Assembly (NCBI RefSeq): GCF_017876155.1
Contig: NZ_JAGINP010000003.1
Location: forward strand, 248,001 to 312,000
Length of the DNA stretch: 64,000 nt
Source: Azospirillum rugosum
GTDB lineage: Bacteria > Pseudomonadota > Alphaproteobacteria > Azospirillales > Azospirillaceae
Direction: 5' to 3'
Made by a program: the position numbers and the translations under genes. Under the pieces are notes generated by a model, which was not told the DNA's origin, searched no databases, and worked only from the letters and a program-made list of their open reading frames with translations. Below, in pieces: positions 48,476 through 59,357 of this stretch; position 1 is the stretch's first letter; each line of letters begins with the position of its first letter.

Positions 48476-49234
48476 ATGGACAGCAATGCGCGCTACCCCA
48501 GCCTGAAGGACCGGGCCGTTCTGGTCACCGGCGGCGGAACCGGCATCGGGGCCGCCATCGTCGAGCGCTTCTGCGCCCAGGGCAGCCGCGTCGCCTTCCT
48601 GGACATCGCGGAGGAGCCCTCGCGCGCCCTTGTGGAACAGCTCGGCGATGCCACGCCCCTGTTCCTCCCCTGCGACCTGCGCGACATCGCCGCCCTGCGC
48701 GCCTCCATCCAGCAGGCCGCGGACGCTCTCGGCCCGTTCCATGTCCTGGTGAACAACGCGGCCAGCGACGACCGCCACCCCTGGCAGGACGTGACGCCCG
48801 ACTATTGGGACGACCGCATGGCGGTGAACCTGCGGCACCAGTTCTTCGCGGCGCAGGCCGTGGCTCCGGCGATGCAGGCGGCCGGTGGCGGGTCGATCGT
48901 CAACCTGGGCTCCATCAGCTGGGTGATCGGCCAGGGCGGCATGGCGGCCTACAGCGCCGCAAAATCCGCCGTGCTCGGCCTGACGCGCAGCCTCGCCCGC
49001 GACCTCGGCCCCTCGAACGTCCGGGTCAATTGCGTGATGCCCGGCGCCGTCATGACCGAACGGCAGCTGCGGCTGTGGATCACCGAGGACGACAAGCGCA
49101 CCATCCTCGACCACCAGTGCCTGAAACGCCTGCTGGAGCCCGACGACATCGCCCGCATGGTGCTGTTCCTGGCCGCCGACGACAGCGCCATGTGCACGAG
49201 CCAGAGCTTCATCGTTGACGGCGGCTGGGTGTAA
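48476..49234 (+). CDS. SDR resembling D-xylose 1-dehydrogenase
   Basis: The product has 252 aa of the classical short-chain dehydrogenase type: cofactor loop TGGGTGIGA, NNAA, and catalytic Ser-Tyr-Lys in NLGSISWV and YSAAKSAV. From memory, the phrases YPSLKDR, DDRHPWQDVTPDYWDDR and AVNLRHQFF, with GSISW, closely parallel the Caulobacter crescentus xylose dehydrogenase. It would oxidise D-xylose (or L-arabinose) to the lactone handled by the preceding gene. A GTG at 48464 would give a GTGA overlap, but the ATG at 48476 has GGGGTG upstream and matches the family start. No downstream dehydratase of the Weimberg/Dahms routes is in the window. Confidence 0.88.
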   Translation: MDSNARYPSLKDRAVLVTGGGTGIGAAIVERFCAQGSRVAFLDIAEEPSRALVEQLGDATPLFLPCDLRDIAALRASIQQAADALGPFHVLVNNAASDDRHPWQDVTPDYWDDRMAVNLRHQFFAAQAVAPAMQAAGGGSIVNLGSISWVIGQGGMAAYSAAKSAVLGLTRSLARDLGPSNVRVNCVMPGAVMTERQLRLWITEDDKRTILDHQCLKRLLEPDDIARMVLFLAADDSAMCTSQSFIVDGGWV

Positions 49235-49328
49235 CGGCGACGCCTCCGCTTGTCGCCATTTTGCCCCAACCGGCAGCTTGGCCACGGTGATGAGATGCGG
49301 CCCTCACCGCGCAAAAGGAGTAGTCGCC

Positions 49329-49859
49329 GTGTCTCGGGTTCGCATCGCAACGGTCGTTTGTCTCGGCCTGTCCCTGCTGTCCGCCCCGGTCCTGGCGCAG
49401 GGCAATTTCGGCTTCCCCAGCCAGAACGACCAGAACCAGACCTTCGGCATCGACAACGACCTGCTGGGCAAGCTCGGCGGGGCGGCCGTGGGCGCGCTGG
49501 TCGGCTCGCAGATCGGCAAGGGCACCGGCAACCTGCTGGCGATCGGCGCCGGCGGCCTGCTCGGCTATTTCGCGGGCGGCTACCTGATGGATCAACTGAG
49601 CCCCGGCTCCCGCGACGCGGTGCAGACCGCGGAATCGCGCGCGCTGGATGCGCCGGTCGGCCAGACCATCCGCTGGAACAGCCCGGACTCCGCGACCACC
49701 CGCGGCACCATCACCCCGATCCGCGCCGGCCACGACCAGCAGGGGCGCGAGTGCAAGGAGTTCCAGCACAAGGTCTTCATCGACGGCCGCCAGGAAACCG
49801 CCAACGGCACCGCCTGCCGCGGCGAGGACGGCCAGTGGAAGCTGGTGGCGCAACGGTAA
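49329..49859 (+). CDS. Glycine-zipper 2TM surface-antigen-like protein
   Basis: The product has 176 aa. A signal peptide (about 1-23, ending SAPVLA) precedes a glycine zipper with two short hydrophobic stretches (GGAAVGALVGSQIGKGTG, LLAIGAGGLLGYFAGGYL), then a C-terminal domain with CKEFQHKVFIDGRQE and CRGEDGQW. This matches the 17-kDa surface antigen / RT0821-type envelope proteins of proteobacteria. The GTG start at 49329 has AAGGAG 8 nt upstream. Role: outer-membrane or periplasmic envelope protein of unknown function. It is followed by a double-hairpin repeat and a convergent gene. Confidence 0.85.
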   Translation: MSRVRIATVVCLGLSLLSAPVLAQGNFGFPSQNDQNQTFGIDNDLLGKLGGAAVGALVGSQIGKGTGNLLAIGAGGLLGYFAGGYLMDQLSPGSRDAVQTAESRALDAPVGQTIRWNSPDSATTRGTITPIRAGHDQQGRECKEFQHKVFIDGRQETANGTACRGEDGQWKLVAQR

Positions 49860-49865
49860 GTTTTT

Positions 49866-49966
49866 GCCCCCTCCCTAACCCTCCCCCGCTTCGCGGTGGA
49901 GGGGACTTCGGGGAAGGCGGCGGCAGTCCCCTCTCCCGCGCAGCGGGGGAGGGTTAGGGAGGGGGC
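49866..49966. repeat. Intergenic double-hairpin repeat, subtype 1 (copy 2)
   Basis: Ends GCCCCCTCCCTAACCCTC and GAGGGTTAGGGAGGGGGC are perfect complements. The inner arms carry CCCCGCTTCGCGG / CCGCGCAGCGGGG cores. It lies between convergent genes (49329-49859 and 49984-50790), where it could act as a bidirectional transcript end. Confidence 0.85.
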
Positions 49967-49983
49967 GCGGTGCCCACACGTCC

Positions 49984-50790
49984 CTACCCGCCTTCCTTCA
50001 CCGCCACCGTCTGCACCAGCACGGTCGCGCTGTCGGTCGGGACCTCCACCGTCACAGGCACGACGCGCCCGCCCGACGCGTTGCGGCCGAACCAGACGGT
50101 CGCGTGGCGGTCCTGGCCGTCGGCGAAGAACTTGGACGGGTCGCGGTCGGTCTGGAAGCCGGCGACCGGGCGGATCGTCACCGCGCACACCTCCGCCGTG
50201 CCCGACGCGATGCGGTAGCTGGAGCGCGGAAGCTCCTGCCGCCCCTTCAGCATCATGATCACGTCGTAGCGGCGGCGCCCGTCGAACACCGGGTAGGTTC
50301 CGCCGCAGCCGCCGGCGCGGCTGGCCGACAGGATGACCGCCGCCCCGACGCTGAGCGGGTCGACGCTGCCGCGGCGGCTTTCCGCCGGGACGCGGGCGGC
50401 CTTGTCGGCGCTGAGCGGCGGCTCCGCCCGCACCTCCACGTCGTCGGGCCGGAAGGCCAGCGCCATGATGTCGTTCTTCTTCCGCAGCCGGCGTTCGCCG
50501 CGGAACCGGTCGGGGCGCACCGATCCGGCCCCCAGCGAACCCTGGGATTCGGCGCTGTAGCGGAAGTTGGTGAACAGGCTGAGCCACGGGCTGGCCTCCG
50601 CCAGCAGCCGCGCGTGGTAGCGCCCGCCGGCCGTCTCGTCCAGCACGACGCTGCCGCGGGCCAGCGAGACGCCGCCGGTGTAGGCGGCGAACTCCATCTC
50701 CAGCGTCGCGGCCCCCGCCTCCGCTCCAGCCCCCGCCGACAGCAGCGGCAGGAGCGCGAGGCCGACCCCCAGCCCCCGCAGACGCGTCAT
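49984..50790 (-). CDS. DUF3108 domain exported protein
   Basis: The product has 268 aa with a signal peptide (about 1-26, LALLPLLSAGAGAEAG). The body shows the DUF3108 pattern of alternating beta strands, with YTGGVSLARGSVVL, SLFTNFRYSAESQG and a C-terminal VWFGRNASGGRVVPVTVEV. Members are periplasmic or outer-membrane beta-rich proteins of unknown function. The start overlaps the GNAT-like gene's stop by 4 bp (ATGA), and the operon begins with the SDR at 53485. No catalytic motif is visible. Confidence 0.82.
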   Translation of the reverse strand: MTRLRGLGVGLALLPLLSAGAGAEAGAATLEMEFAAYTGGVSLARGSVVLDETAGGRYHARLLAEASPWLSLFTNFRYSAESQGSLGAGSVRPDRFRGERRLRKKNDIMALAFRPDDVEVRAEPPLSADKAARVPAESRRGSVDPLSVGAAVILSASRAGGCGGTYPVFDGRRRYDVIMMLKGRQELPRSSYRIASGTAEVCAVTIRPVAGFQTDRDPSKFFADGQDRHATVWFGRNASGGRVVPVTVEVPTDSATVLVQTVAVKEGG

Positions 50791-51080
50791 GAGGCCGGCG
50801 GGGGCGGGTCGACGATGTCCTGGTATTCGGGATGGCGCTTCAGATAGCCGGCGATGAAGGTGCAGACCGGGACCACGCGAAGCCCGCGCGCCCGCGCGTC
50901 GTCCAGCGCGCCGCGGGCCAGCGCCGACCCGACGCCCTGGCCGGAGAGGCTTTCCGGCACCTCGGTGTGGGTGAAGGTGATCCGGCCCTCGCCGGGCTCG
51001 TACTGCGCGATGGCCGTCGCGTCGCCGACCTTCAGCTCGTAGCGGTTCCTGGCCGCGTTGTTCTTCACGTCCGCGCTCAT
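50787..51080 (-). CDS. YjdJ-type small GNAT-like N-acetyltransferase
   Basis: The product has 97 aa and is the short GNAT variant: KVGDATAIAQYEPGEGRITFTHTEV, then the acetyl-CoA loop GQGVGSALARGALDDARARG and a C-terminal VVPVCTFIAGYLKRHPEYQDI. The last segment is the family signature (CPFVxxYxxxHPEY type). Substrates of this family are poorly known. It starts 22 bp after the alpha-glucosidase and overlaps the DUF3108 gene. Context does not reveal its role. Confidence 0.9.
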   Translation of the reverse strand: MSADVKNNAARNRYELKVGDATAIAQYEPGEGRITFTHTEVPESLSGQGVGSALARGALDDARARGLRVVPVCTFIAGYLKRHPEYQDIVDPPPPAS

Positions 51081-51102
51081 GTCGCTGTCTCTGCCCCCTT
51101 CA

Positions 51103-52692
51103 TTATTGCCCGATCACCACCCCTTCGTTGGGCCGCAGGCGGACGCTGCCCGCCACCGGCTCCCCGTCCCGATCGAGGTGGGTCGATATCCGGATATGGG
51201 CACCCTCCGCCGGGGCGTCCACCGTCCGAAGCTCCCGCCCCAGGTTCAGCAGCACCCACAGCCGGCGCCCGCCGTGCGCCCGCTCATAGACCAGCACGTC
51301 GTCCGCGGCCGAGACGCGGCGGTAGCTTCCGACCGACAGCGCCGGCTCCGCCCGCCGCAGCGCCAGCAGCGCCTTGTGGAGCGCCAGCTTGGATCCCGGA
51401 TCGGTCGCCTGTGCGGCGACGTTCACCCGCGCCGCATCCGGCCCCAGCGGAAGCCAGGGCTCCCCGCTGGTGAAGCCGCCGTTCGGGCCGCCGTCCCAGG
51501 GCATGGGCGTGCGCACCGGATCGCGGCCGAGCCCCAGGCCGGGCACGTTCTTTTCCCAGGGATCCTGCACAAGGTGCGGCGGGATCGGCACATCGGTCAT
51601 GCCGATCTCGTCGCCCTGGTAGAGCGTCGGCGTGCCGCGCAAGGTCAGCAGCAGCATGGCCGCCACCCGCGCCTGGGCCTTGCCCAGCCGGCTCGCCACG
51701 CGGGAGCGGTCGTGGTTGCCCAGCACCCAGTTGGGCCAGCCGCCGGACGGAAGCGCCGCCTCATACTGGTCGATCAGGGCGGCCAGGGGCTTGGCCTCCC
51801 ACGGGGTGGACAGCAGGTGGAAGTTGAAGGGCAGCTGGAAGCCCGACAGATCGGTCCCGTAATAGGCCATCAGCTGGTCGATGGGCAGGTACGCCTCTCC
51901 GATCAGCAGCCGGTCGCCGGGGTAAGAATCCACCACGCGGCGCATGGCGGCGATGGCGTCGTGCACCTCCGGCTGGTCCATGGTGTGGACGCGGATGACG
52001 CGCCGGGTCGGCGACATGCCCTCGCGCCAGCCGGGATTCGGCGGGTTGTCGCGGAGCTGTTCGTCCTCGATCAGATGGTGGATGGCGTCCACGCGGAACC
52101 CGTCCACGCCGCGGTCGAGCCAGAAGCGCAGCACGTCCAGCATGGCCGCCCGGACCTCCGGGTTGCGCCAGTTCAGGTCCGGCTGCTCCTTCAAATAGGC
52201 GTGGTAGTAGTATTGCCCGGTCGCCGCGTCCCATTCCCAGGCGCTGCCGCCGAACTCCGACAGCCAGTTGCTGGGCGAGCCGCCATCCGGCGACGGGTCG
52301 CGCCAGACGTACCAGTCGCGCTTCGGATTATCGCGGGAGGATCGGCTTTCCACGAACCACGGGTGCCGGTCGGAGCTGTGGTTCGGCACATAGTCCAGGA
52401 TCACCTTCAGCCCGCGCCCGTGCGCCGCCGCGACCAGCCGGTCGAAGTCCTCCATCGTCCCGAACAGCGGGTGGACGCCGGTGTAGTCTTCCACGTCGTA
52501 ACCGAAGTCGGCCATCGGCGACGGGTAGATCGGCGAGATCCACACCGCGTCCACGCCGAGCGTCACCAGATGGTCCAGCCGCGCCAGCAGGCCCGGCAGG
52601 TCGCCCACCCCGTCGCCGTTCGAATCCTGGAAGGAGCGCGGGTAGACCTGATAGACCACCCCGCTCTGCCACCACGCAAACCCGTCTACCAT
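51103..52692 (-). CDS. GH13 alpha-glucosidase
   Basis: The product has 529 aa and is cytoplasmic (no signal). GH13 regions: VVYQVYPRSFQDSNGDGVGD, DYVPNHSSDRHPWF, GVDGFRVDAIHHL (nucleophile Asp), LIGEAYLP (acid/base Glu) and LGNHDRSRVASR. Region sequence and length fit alpha-glucosidases / oligo-1,6-glucosidases that release glucose from short malto-oligosaccharides or sucrose isomers. The ATG at 52692 begins 7 bp after the SDR stop. Together with treS it suggests maltose/trehalose handling in the same genome region, though the two are 40 kb apart. Confidence 0.93.
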   Translation of the reverse strand: MVDGFAWWQSGVVYQVYPRSFQDSNGDGVGDLPGLLARLDHLVTLGVDAVWISPIYPSPMADFGYDVEDYTGVHPLFGTMEDFDRLVAAAHGRGLKVILDYVPNHSSDRHPWFVESRSSRDNPKRDWYVWRDPSPDGGSPSNWLSEFGGSAWEWDAATGQYYYHAYLKEQPDLNWRNPEVRAAMLDVLRFWLDRGVDGFRVDAIHHLIEDEQLRDNPPNPGWREGMSPTRRVIRVHTMDQPEVHDAIAAMRRVVDSYPGDRLLIGEAYLPIDQLMAYYGTDLSGFQLPFNFHLLSTPWEAKPLAALIDQYEAALPSGGWPNWVLGNHDRSRVASRLGKAQARVAAMLLLTLRGTPTLYQGDEIGMTDVPIPPHLVQDPWEKNVPGLGLGRDPVRTPMPWDGGPNGGFTSGEPWLPLGPDAARVNVAAQATDPGSKLALHKALLALRRAEPALSVGSYRRVSAADDVLVYERAHGGRRLWVLLNLGRELRTVDAPAEGAHIRISTHLDRDGEPVAGSVRLRPNEGVVIGQ

Positions 52693-52699
52693 CCGATTC

Positions 52700-53485
52700 T
52701 CAGCCGATCAGCAGGGATTCAGCGCCGTCGATCCAGACGGGCGTGCCGGTGATGTGCTTCGACCGGTCGGACGCCAGGAACAGCGCCAGCTCCGCCACGT
52801 CATCGCTGCTGCCCGCTTTGCCGCCGGTCAGCGGCACCTCACCCTTCGGGTACTCCGCGGGCTCCTCGGCCTTTTCCGTGTTGCGGGACTGGGTGTTGTC
52901 CTGGATAGCCGTGTCGATCATGCCCGGGCAGATCGCGTTGACGCGGATGCGGTGCTTGGCCAGTTCCAGCGCCAGCATCTTCACCATCGCCACCTGCGCC
53001 GCCTTGGTGCAGGAATAGGCGGTGGCCCCGGCGTTGCTGAACACCCGCGTCCCGTTGATGGAGGCGGTGACCAGGATCGACCCGCCGCCGGCCTTCTTCA
53101 GGTGCGGCACCGCGTGGTGCAGCGTCAGGTAGGTGCCGCGCAGGTTGGTGTTGATGGTGCGGTCCCACTCCTCCGGCGTCAGCTCGTCGATGGGGGCCCA
53201 GACGCCGTTGATGCCGGCGTTGGCGAAGACGATGTCGAGCCGCCCGTATTCCTGCGCCAGCCGCTCCACCGCCCGCTTCACCGCCGCGTCGTCGGCGACG
53301 TCGGCGACCAGCGGGATGGCCTTGCCGCCGGCTTGCGTGATCTCCTCCGCCGTCTTGCGGATCTCGTCGTCGGTGCGGCTGAGGACGCCAACGCTCGCCC
53401 CGGCGCGGGCGAACAGGACCGCCGCGGCCTTCCCGATCCCCGACCCGGCGCCGGTGACCAGCGCGACCTTTCCGTTCAATTCCAT
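52700..53485 (-). CDS. Short-chain dehydrogenase/reductase (probable sugar or polyol dehydrogenase)
   Basis: The product has 261 aa. Classical SDR features: TGAGSGIGKAAA, NAG in FANAGINGV, and catalytic SIN(G)...YSCTK (Tyr-x3-Lys). Sequence style (SRTDDEIRKTAEEI) resembles glucose-1-dehydrogenase-like SDRs. The ATG at 53485 starts at MELNGKVALVTG, the family norm; a long upstream extension in frame is not supported. It is the first gene of the minus operon SDR, alpha-glucosidase, GNAT, DUF3108. It may oxidise glucose released by the next enzyme, but this is a guess. Confidence 0.9.
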   Translation of the reverse strand: MELNGKVALVTGAGSGIGKAAAVLFARAGASVGVLSRTDDEIRKTAEEITQAGGKAIPLVADVADDAAVKRAVERLAQEYGRLDIVFANAGINGVWAPIDELTPEEWDRTINTNLRGTYLTLHHAVPHLKKAGGGSILVTASINGTRVFSNAGATAYSCTKAAQVAMVKMLALELAKHRIRVNAICPGMIDTAIQDNTQSRNTEKAEEPAEYPKGEVPLTGGKAGSSDDVAELALFLASDRSKHITGTPVWIDGAESLLIG

Positions 53486-53669
53486 GGTGATGCTGCTCCG
53501 CTGCTGCGCTGGGACAGCAGAGCCAACCGGCGGGCGCGGAGAGGGTTCCCGGCGGCACCGGTGCATCGGCTTTGTGCGTCGCAGCAAGCAGGCATGCCGA
53601 CAACGCGCAACACGACAGCAGCCGGTGGTCCATAGTCCCAGGACATCACCGGCACCGCCGGCAATCAAC

Positions 53670-53870
53670 ATGAAGAGGGGATTGGACGTGATCCACAAGA
53701 TCCTGGACAAGATCGACCGCATCGTCGCGCAAAAGCGCGCCGACGGCGACCTTGACGCGTGGATCGAAAGCGGCTCCGCTCGCCTTTACTGCGAGACGGA
53801 GAGCGCTTCACACCGCCATTACTATCCGGCGCTGATCCTGTATGTGGAACAGCACGCGGGACGGGGGTGA
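53670..53870 (+). CDS. Small hypothetical protein
   Basis: The product has 66 aa (or 60 aa from the GTG at 53688, which has AGAGGGG 8 nt upstream). The sequence is mixed and soluble: IHKILDKIDRIVAQKRADG, then LDAWIESGSARLYCETESAS. It has normal amino-acid composition, unlike the shadow frames around it, and a subtype 1 repeat follows 18 bp after its stop, as behind real genes here. No family is recognised. The gene lies divergent to the SDR and convergent to the CoA-transferase. Confidence 0.5.
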   Translation: MKRGLDVIHKILDKIDRIVAQKRADGDLDAWIESGSARLYCETESASHRHYYPALILYVEQHAGRG

Positions 53871-53888
53871 GAACCTAACCACCCGACG

Positions 53889-54012
53889 TTGCCCCCACCC
53901 TCCCGCTGCGCGGGTCCCTCCCTCCCTCCCCCGCTTCGCAGGGGAGGGCCTATTTGCAGCGCCTGCGGAGTTCCCTCCCCTGCGAAGCGGGGGAGGGTTA
54001 GGGTGGGGGCAA
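53889..54012. repeat. Intergenic double-hairpin repeat, subtype 1 (copy 3)
   Basis: Terminal inverted repeats TTGCCCCCACCCT / AGGGTGGGGGCAA. Inner arms CCCTCCCCCGCTTCGCAGGGG and its complement CCCCTGCGAAGCGGGGGAGG. It lies between the small plus-strand gene and the convergent CoA-transferase gene. Confidence 0.85.
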
Positions 54013-54027
54013 TACTTCCCCGTTACC

Positions 54028-55536
54028 TCACTCCGCCGCCTTGGCCCGCGGCTGCATGCTGCCCGTCGCCTGATACCGCAGGTGCCAGGAGAAAGCCTCC
54101 TCCAGCAAATGCGGCGTGTGGCCCCCGCGCTGGAGCGCGCGGCGGTGATAGTCCATCGCCAGTTCGCGGTAGCTGGGGTGGACGCAATTGCGGATGATCG
54201 TCTCCGCCCGTTCCCGCGGGGCGAGGCCGCGCAGGTCGGCCAGCCCGACCTCGGTCACGATCACGTCCACGTCGTGCTCGTTGTGGTCGGTGTGGGTGAC
54301 CATCGGCACGATGCTGGAGATCGCCCCGTCCTTCGCCAGCGACTTGGTGACGAAGACGGCGAGGTGGCTGTTGCGCGCGAAGTCGCCGGAGCCGCCGATC
54401 CCGTTCATCATCTGCGTGCCGTTGACGTGGGTGGAATTCACGTTGCCGTAGATGTCGCACTCCAGCGCCGTGTTGATGCCGATCACGCCCAGCCGCCGGA
54501 TCACCTCCGGATGGTTGGAGATCTCCTGCGGGCGCAGCAGCAGCCGGCCCTTGTAGGTGCCGATCTTCGGCAGGACCTCGGCATACTTGCCGGCGCTCAG
54601 CGTGATCGACGATCCGGACGCGAAGTTCAGCTTGCCGGCGTCGAACAGGTCGAAGGTGCTGTCCTGCAACACCTCGCTGTACATGGTCAGGTCGTGGAAC
54701 GGCCCGTCGATCAGCCCGTGCAGCACGGCGTTGGCGATGGTGCCGATGCCGGCCTGGAGCGGGTTCAGCGAGCGGCCGAGCCGGCCCTGCCGCACCTCGC
54801 GGTCCAGGAACTCGATCAGGTGGCCGGCGATGCCGCGCGTCTCGTCGTCGGGCGGCAGGATGGTCGCGCTGCTGTCCTGCTTGCGCGTCACCACGATGGC
54901 CGCGATCTTCGACGGGTCGATGGGGATGTAGGGCAGGCCCGCGCGGCTCTCCGCCGTCACCACCGGGATCGGCTCGCGGAAGGGGCGGCGCGTCGGGATG
55001 TAGACGTCGTGCATCCCCTCCAGGTCGAGCGGCTGGGTCAGGTTCAGCTCGATGATGATCTTCTCCGCCAGGATGGCGAAGGTCGCGGAGTTGCCGATGG
55101 AGGTGGTCGGGACGATGCCGCCCGTCTCCGTGATCGCGCAGGCCTCGATGACCGCGACGTCGACCGGCCCCATCTGGCGGGAGCGCAAAAGCTCCACCGT
55201 CTCCGACAGGTGCTGGTCGACGAACATCACCTCGCCGCGGTTGATCGCCTTGCGCAGCACCGGGTCGGCCTGGAACGGCAGGCGGCGGGCCAGCACCCCG
55301 GCCTCCGTCAGGATCTTGTCCACGTCGTTGCCCAGCGAGGCGCCGGTCATCAGCGTGACCTTCAGCCGCTCCGTCGCGGCGCGCTCGGCCAGCGCCAATG
55401 GAACGGCCTTGGCATCGCCGGCGCGGGTGAAGCCGCTCATCCCGATGGTCATGCCGTCGCGGATCAGCAAGGCGGCTTCTTCCGGAGAAACCACCTTGCC
55501 CCACAGGGACTTCAGGCGAATACGGTCGCGGTACAT
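54028..55536 (-). CDS. Acetyl-CoA hydrolase/transferase family CoA-transferase (SCACT-like)
   Basis: The product has 502 aa. The family moves CoA between acyl-CoA and acetate or succinate; this branch is the succinyl-CoA:acetate CoA-transferase type. Motifs include MTIGMSGFTRAGDAKAVP, ACAITETGGIVPTTSIGNS, the region with the catalytic glutamate GINTALECDIYGNVNSTH, and NGIGGSGDFARNSHLAVF. The ATG at 55536 is supported by AAAGGA 6 nt upstream; a TTG 15 bp earlier is less likely. No partner gene is adjacent. It could feed acetate into the TCA cycle. Confidence 0.92.
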   Translation of the reverse strand: MYRDRIRLKSLWGKVVSPEEAALLIRDGMTIGMSGFTRAGDAKAVPLALAERAATERLKVTLMTGASLGNDVDKILTEAGVLARRLPFQADPVLRKAINRGEVMFVDQHLSETVELLRSRQMGPVDVAVIEACAITETGGIVPTTSIGNSATFAILAEKIIIELNLTQPLDLEGMHDVYIPTRRPFREPIPVVTAESRAGLPYIPIDPSKIAAIVVTRKQDSSATILPPDDETRGIAGHLIEFLDREVRQGRLGRSLNPLQAGIGTIANAVLHGLIDGPFHDLTMYSEVLQDSTFDLFDAGKLNFASGSSITLSAGKYAEVLPKIGTYKGRLLLRPQEISNHPEVIRRLGVIGINTALECDIYGNVNSTHVNGTQMMNGIGGSGDFARNSHLAVFVTKSLAKDGAISSIVPMVTHTDHNEHDVDVIVTEVGLADLRGLAPRERAETIIRNCVHPSYRELAMDYHRRALQRGGHTPHLLEEAFSWHLRYQATGSMQPRAKAAE

Positions 55537-55818
55537 TGGTTTCCTTTGCAAATTCTCGGGCGCTTATGGTGGCGGTTCGCTCTTACTTGTTGAAATCAGT
55601 CATAGGACTTGGCCTCGCAGCGCTGCAAATGCCGGTCGGGCATATCAGGCCAGCCTAATGAGCATGCGTGCCGGCGTGACCACGACATAGGGCGCGGCGG
55701 CCGGGAACCCAGCCCGGCCGGGAACCCAATCCAATGGGTGCGGTTGGAGGGGAGCCACCACCCACGTACTAACCCGGGCCGCCGAACGCCCCAACCCAAT
55801 GAGTGAGGGACCACCGCC
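55537..55818. other. 282-bp divergent intergenic region with a 13-bp direct repeat
   Basis: It should hold promoters for the CoA-transferase (minus) and MORN-protein (plus) genes. GGCCGGGAACCCA occurs twice (55699-55711 and 55716-55728), and CCCAAT boxes recur three times before the MORN start. No gene or clear promoter hexamers were found. Confidence 0.5.
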
Positions 55819-56529
55819 ATGCGCACCTTGCCGGCCGTGCACGCGCTGCTGTGCCTCGCGGTCTTGACGCCGTTTCCCGCGCAAGCCGAGCAGGCCGTCA
55901 CGGTTCAGGGTTCCGGCTGCCAGGTCTGGGACCAGTATCCGGACCGGCGCAAGACCGTCCGCTGGTCGGGCGCCTGCCGGAACGGCTGGGCGAACGGCCC
56001 CGGCGTGCTGTCCTGGTCCTACGACCGCCGCGCCGACGGGCAGGTCGAGGGCACCCTCGTCGACGGCCGGCTGGAAGGACGCGCCCGCGTGGCGTGGCGG
56101 GACGGCCGCCGCCTCGACGGCAGCTTTGAACGCGGGCTGGCCAACGGCCAGGGGACCTTCGTCTGGCCGGACGGGCGGGAGTACCGGGGCGAATGGCGCG
56201 ACGACCGCCGCACCGGCTCCGGCACGCTGACCTACCCGGACGGCAGCCGCTACGTCGGCACCTTCACCCGCAACCGGCCCAGCGGGACGGGCACCTTCGT
56301 GGCCGCCGACGGCCGGCGGTTCCAGCCGCTGATCGACGCGCGGGGGACCGTCCGCGCCGGGCGCCCGCTGGAAAGCCCACCCCAGTCCGCCGCGGTGCCG
56401 CCGCCCGAACCGAAGGGGCCCGAACCGAAGGTCTCTCCACCTCCCGAACCGGAGCGCACCCCGCAGGCACAACGGCTGGAGGACTGGCTGAACGAATCGC
56501 CGCCGGTGCCACGCACCGATCCCTACTGA
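55819..56529 (+). CDS. Exported MORN-repeat protein
   Basis: The product has 236 aa. A signal peptide covers about residues 1-23 (LLCLAVLTPFPAQAEQ). Four to five MORN units follow at about residues 60-165: GQGTFVWPDGREYRGEWRD, GSGTLTYPDGSRYVGTFTR and GTGTFVAADGRRF are the clearest. The C-terminal 60 residues are Pro/Glu-rich (PPPEPKGPEPK) and probably disordered. MORN repeats fold into beta-hairpin arrays and often bind lipids or proteins. GAGGGA lies 8 nt before the ATG at 55819. It is convergent with the VOC gene 26 bp away. Function unknown. Confidence 0.87.
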   Translation: MRTLPAVHALLCLAVLTPFPAQAEQAVTVQGSGCQVWDQYPDRRKTVRWSGACRNGWANGPGVLSWSYDRRADGQVEGTLVDGRLEGRARVAWRDGRRLDGSFERGLANGQGTFVWPDGREYRGEWRDDRRTGSGTLTYPDGSRYVGTFTRNRPSGTGTFVAADGRRFQPLIDARGTVRAGRPLESPPQSAAVPPPEPKGPEPKVSPPPEPERTPQAQRLEDWLNESPPVPRTDPY

Positions 56530-56555
56530 GCGGGCCGGCGCCCAACAAAGCCGCC

Positions 56556-59224
<2,669 letters not shown>

Positions 59225-59229
59225 TAAAA

Positions 59230-59349
59230 GGATTCACCACAAAAACACAAAGGCACAAAGAATTTCACAAAGAGGGTGTCGCCGTTTCCGAACGCCCTTC
59301 CGCCAGCCAACGCTTCTTTGTGTCCTTTGTGTCTTTGTGGTGAAAATCC
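59230..59349. repeat. Long imperfect inverted repeat of the CACAAAG type
   Basis: The left arm 59230-59262 (with CCACAAAAACACAAAGG) and the right arm 59314-59349 (CCTTTGTGTCTTTGTGG) are complementary except for a 2-nt and a 1-nt bulge and two or three mismatches, around a 51-nt centre. It sits between convergent genes and could end both transcripts. AT-rich arms contrast strongly with the host DNA. Confidence 0.8.
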
Positions 59350-59357
59350 TTTCCTTC

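Noticed and set aside
52700..53722. A longer SDR reading frame starting at 53722.
   Set aside because: The extra 79 residues are not part of the SDR fold; MELNGKVALVTG at 53485 is the usual start.
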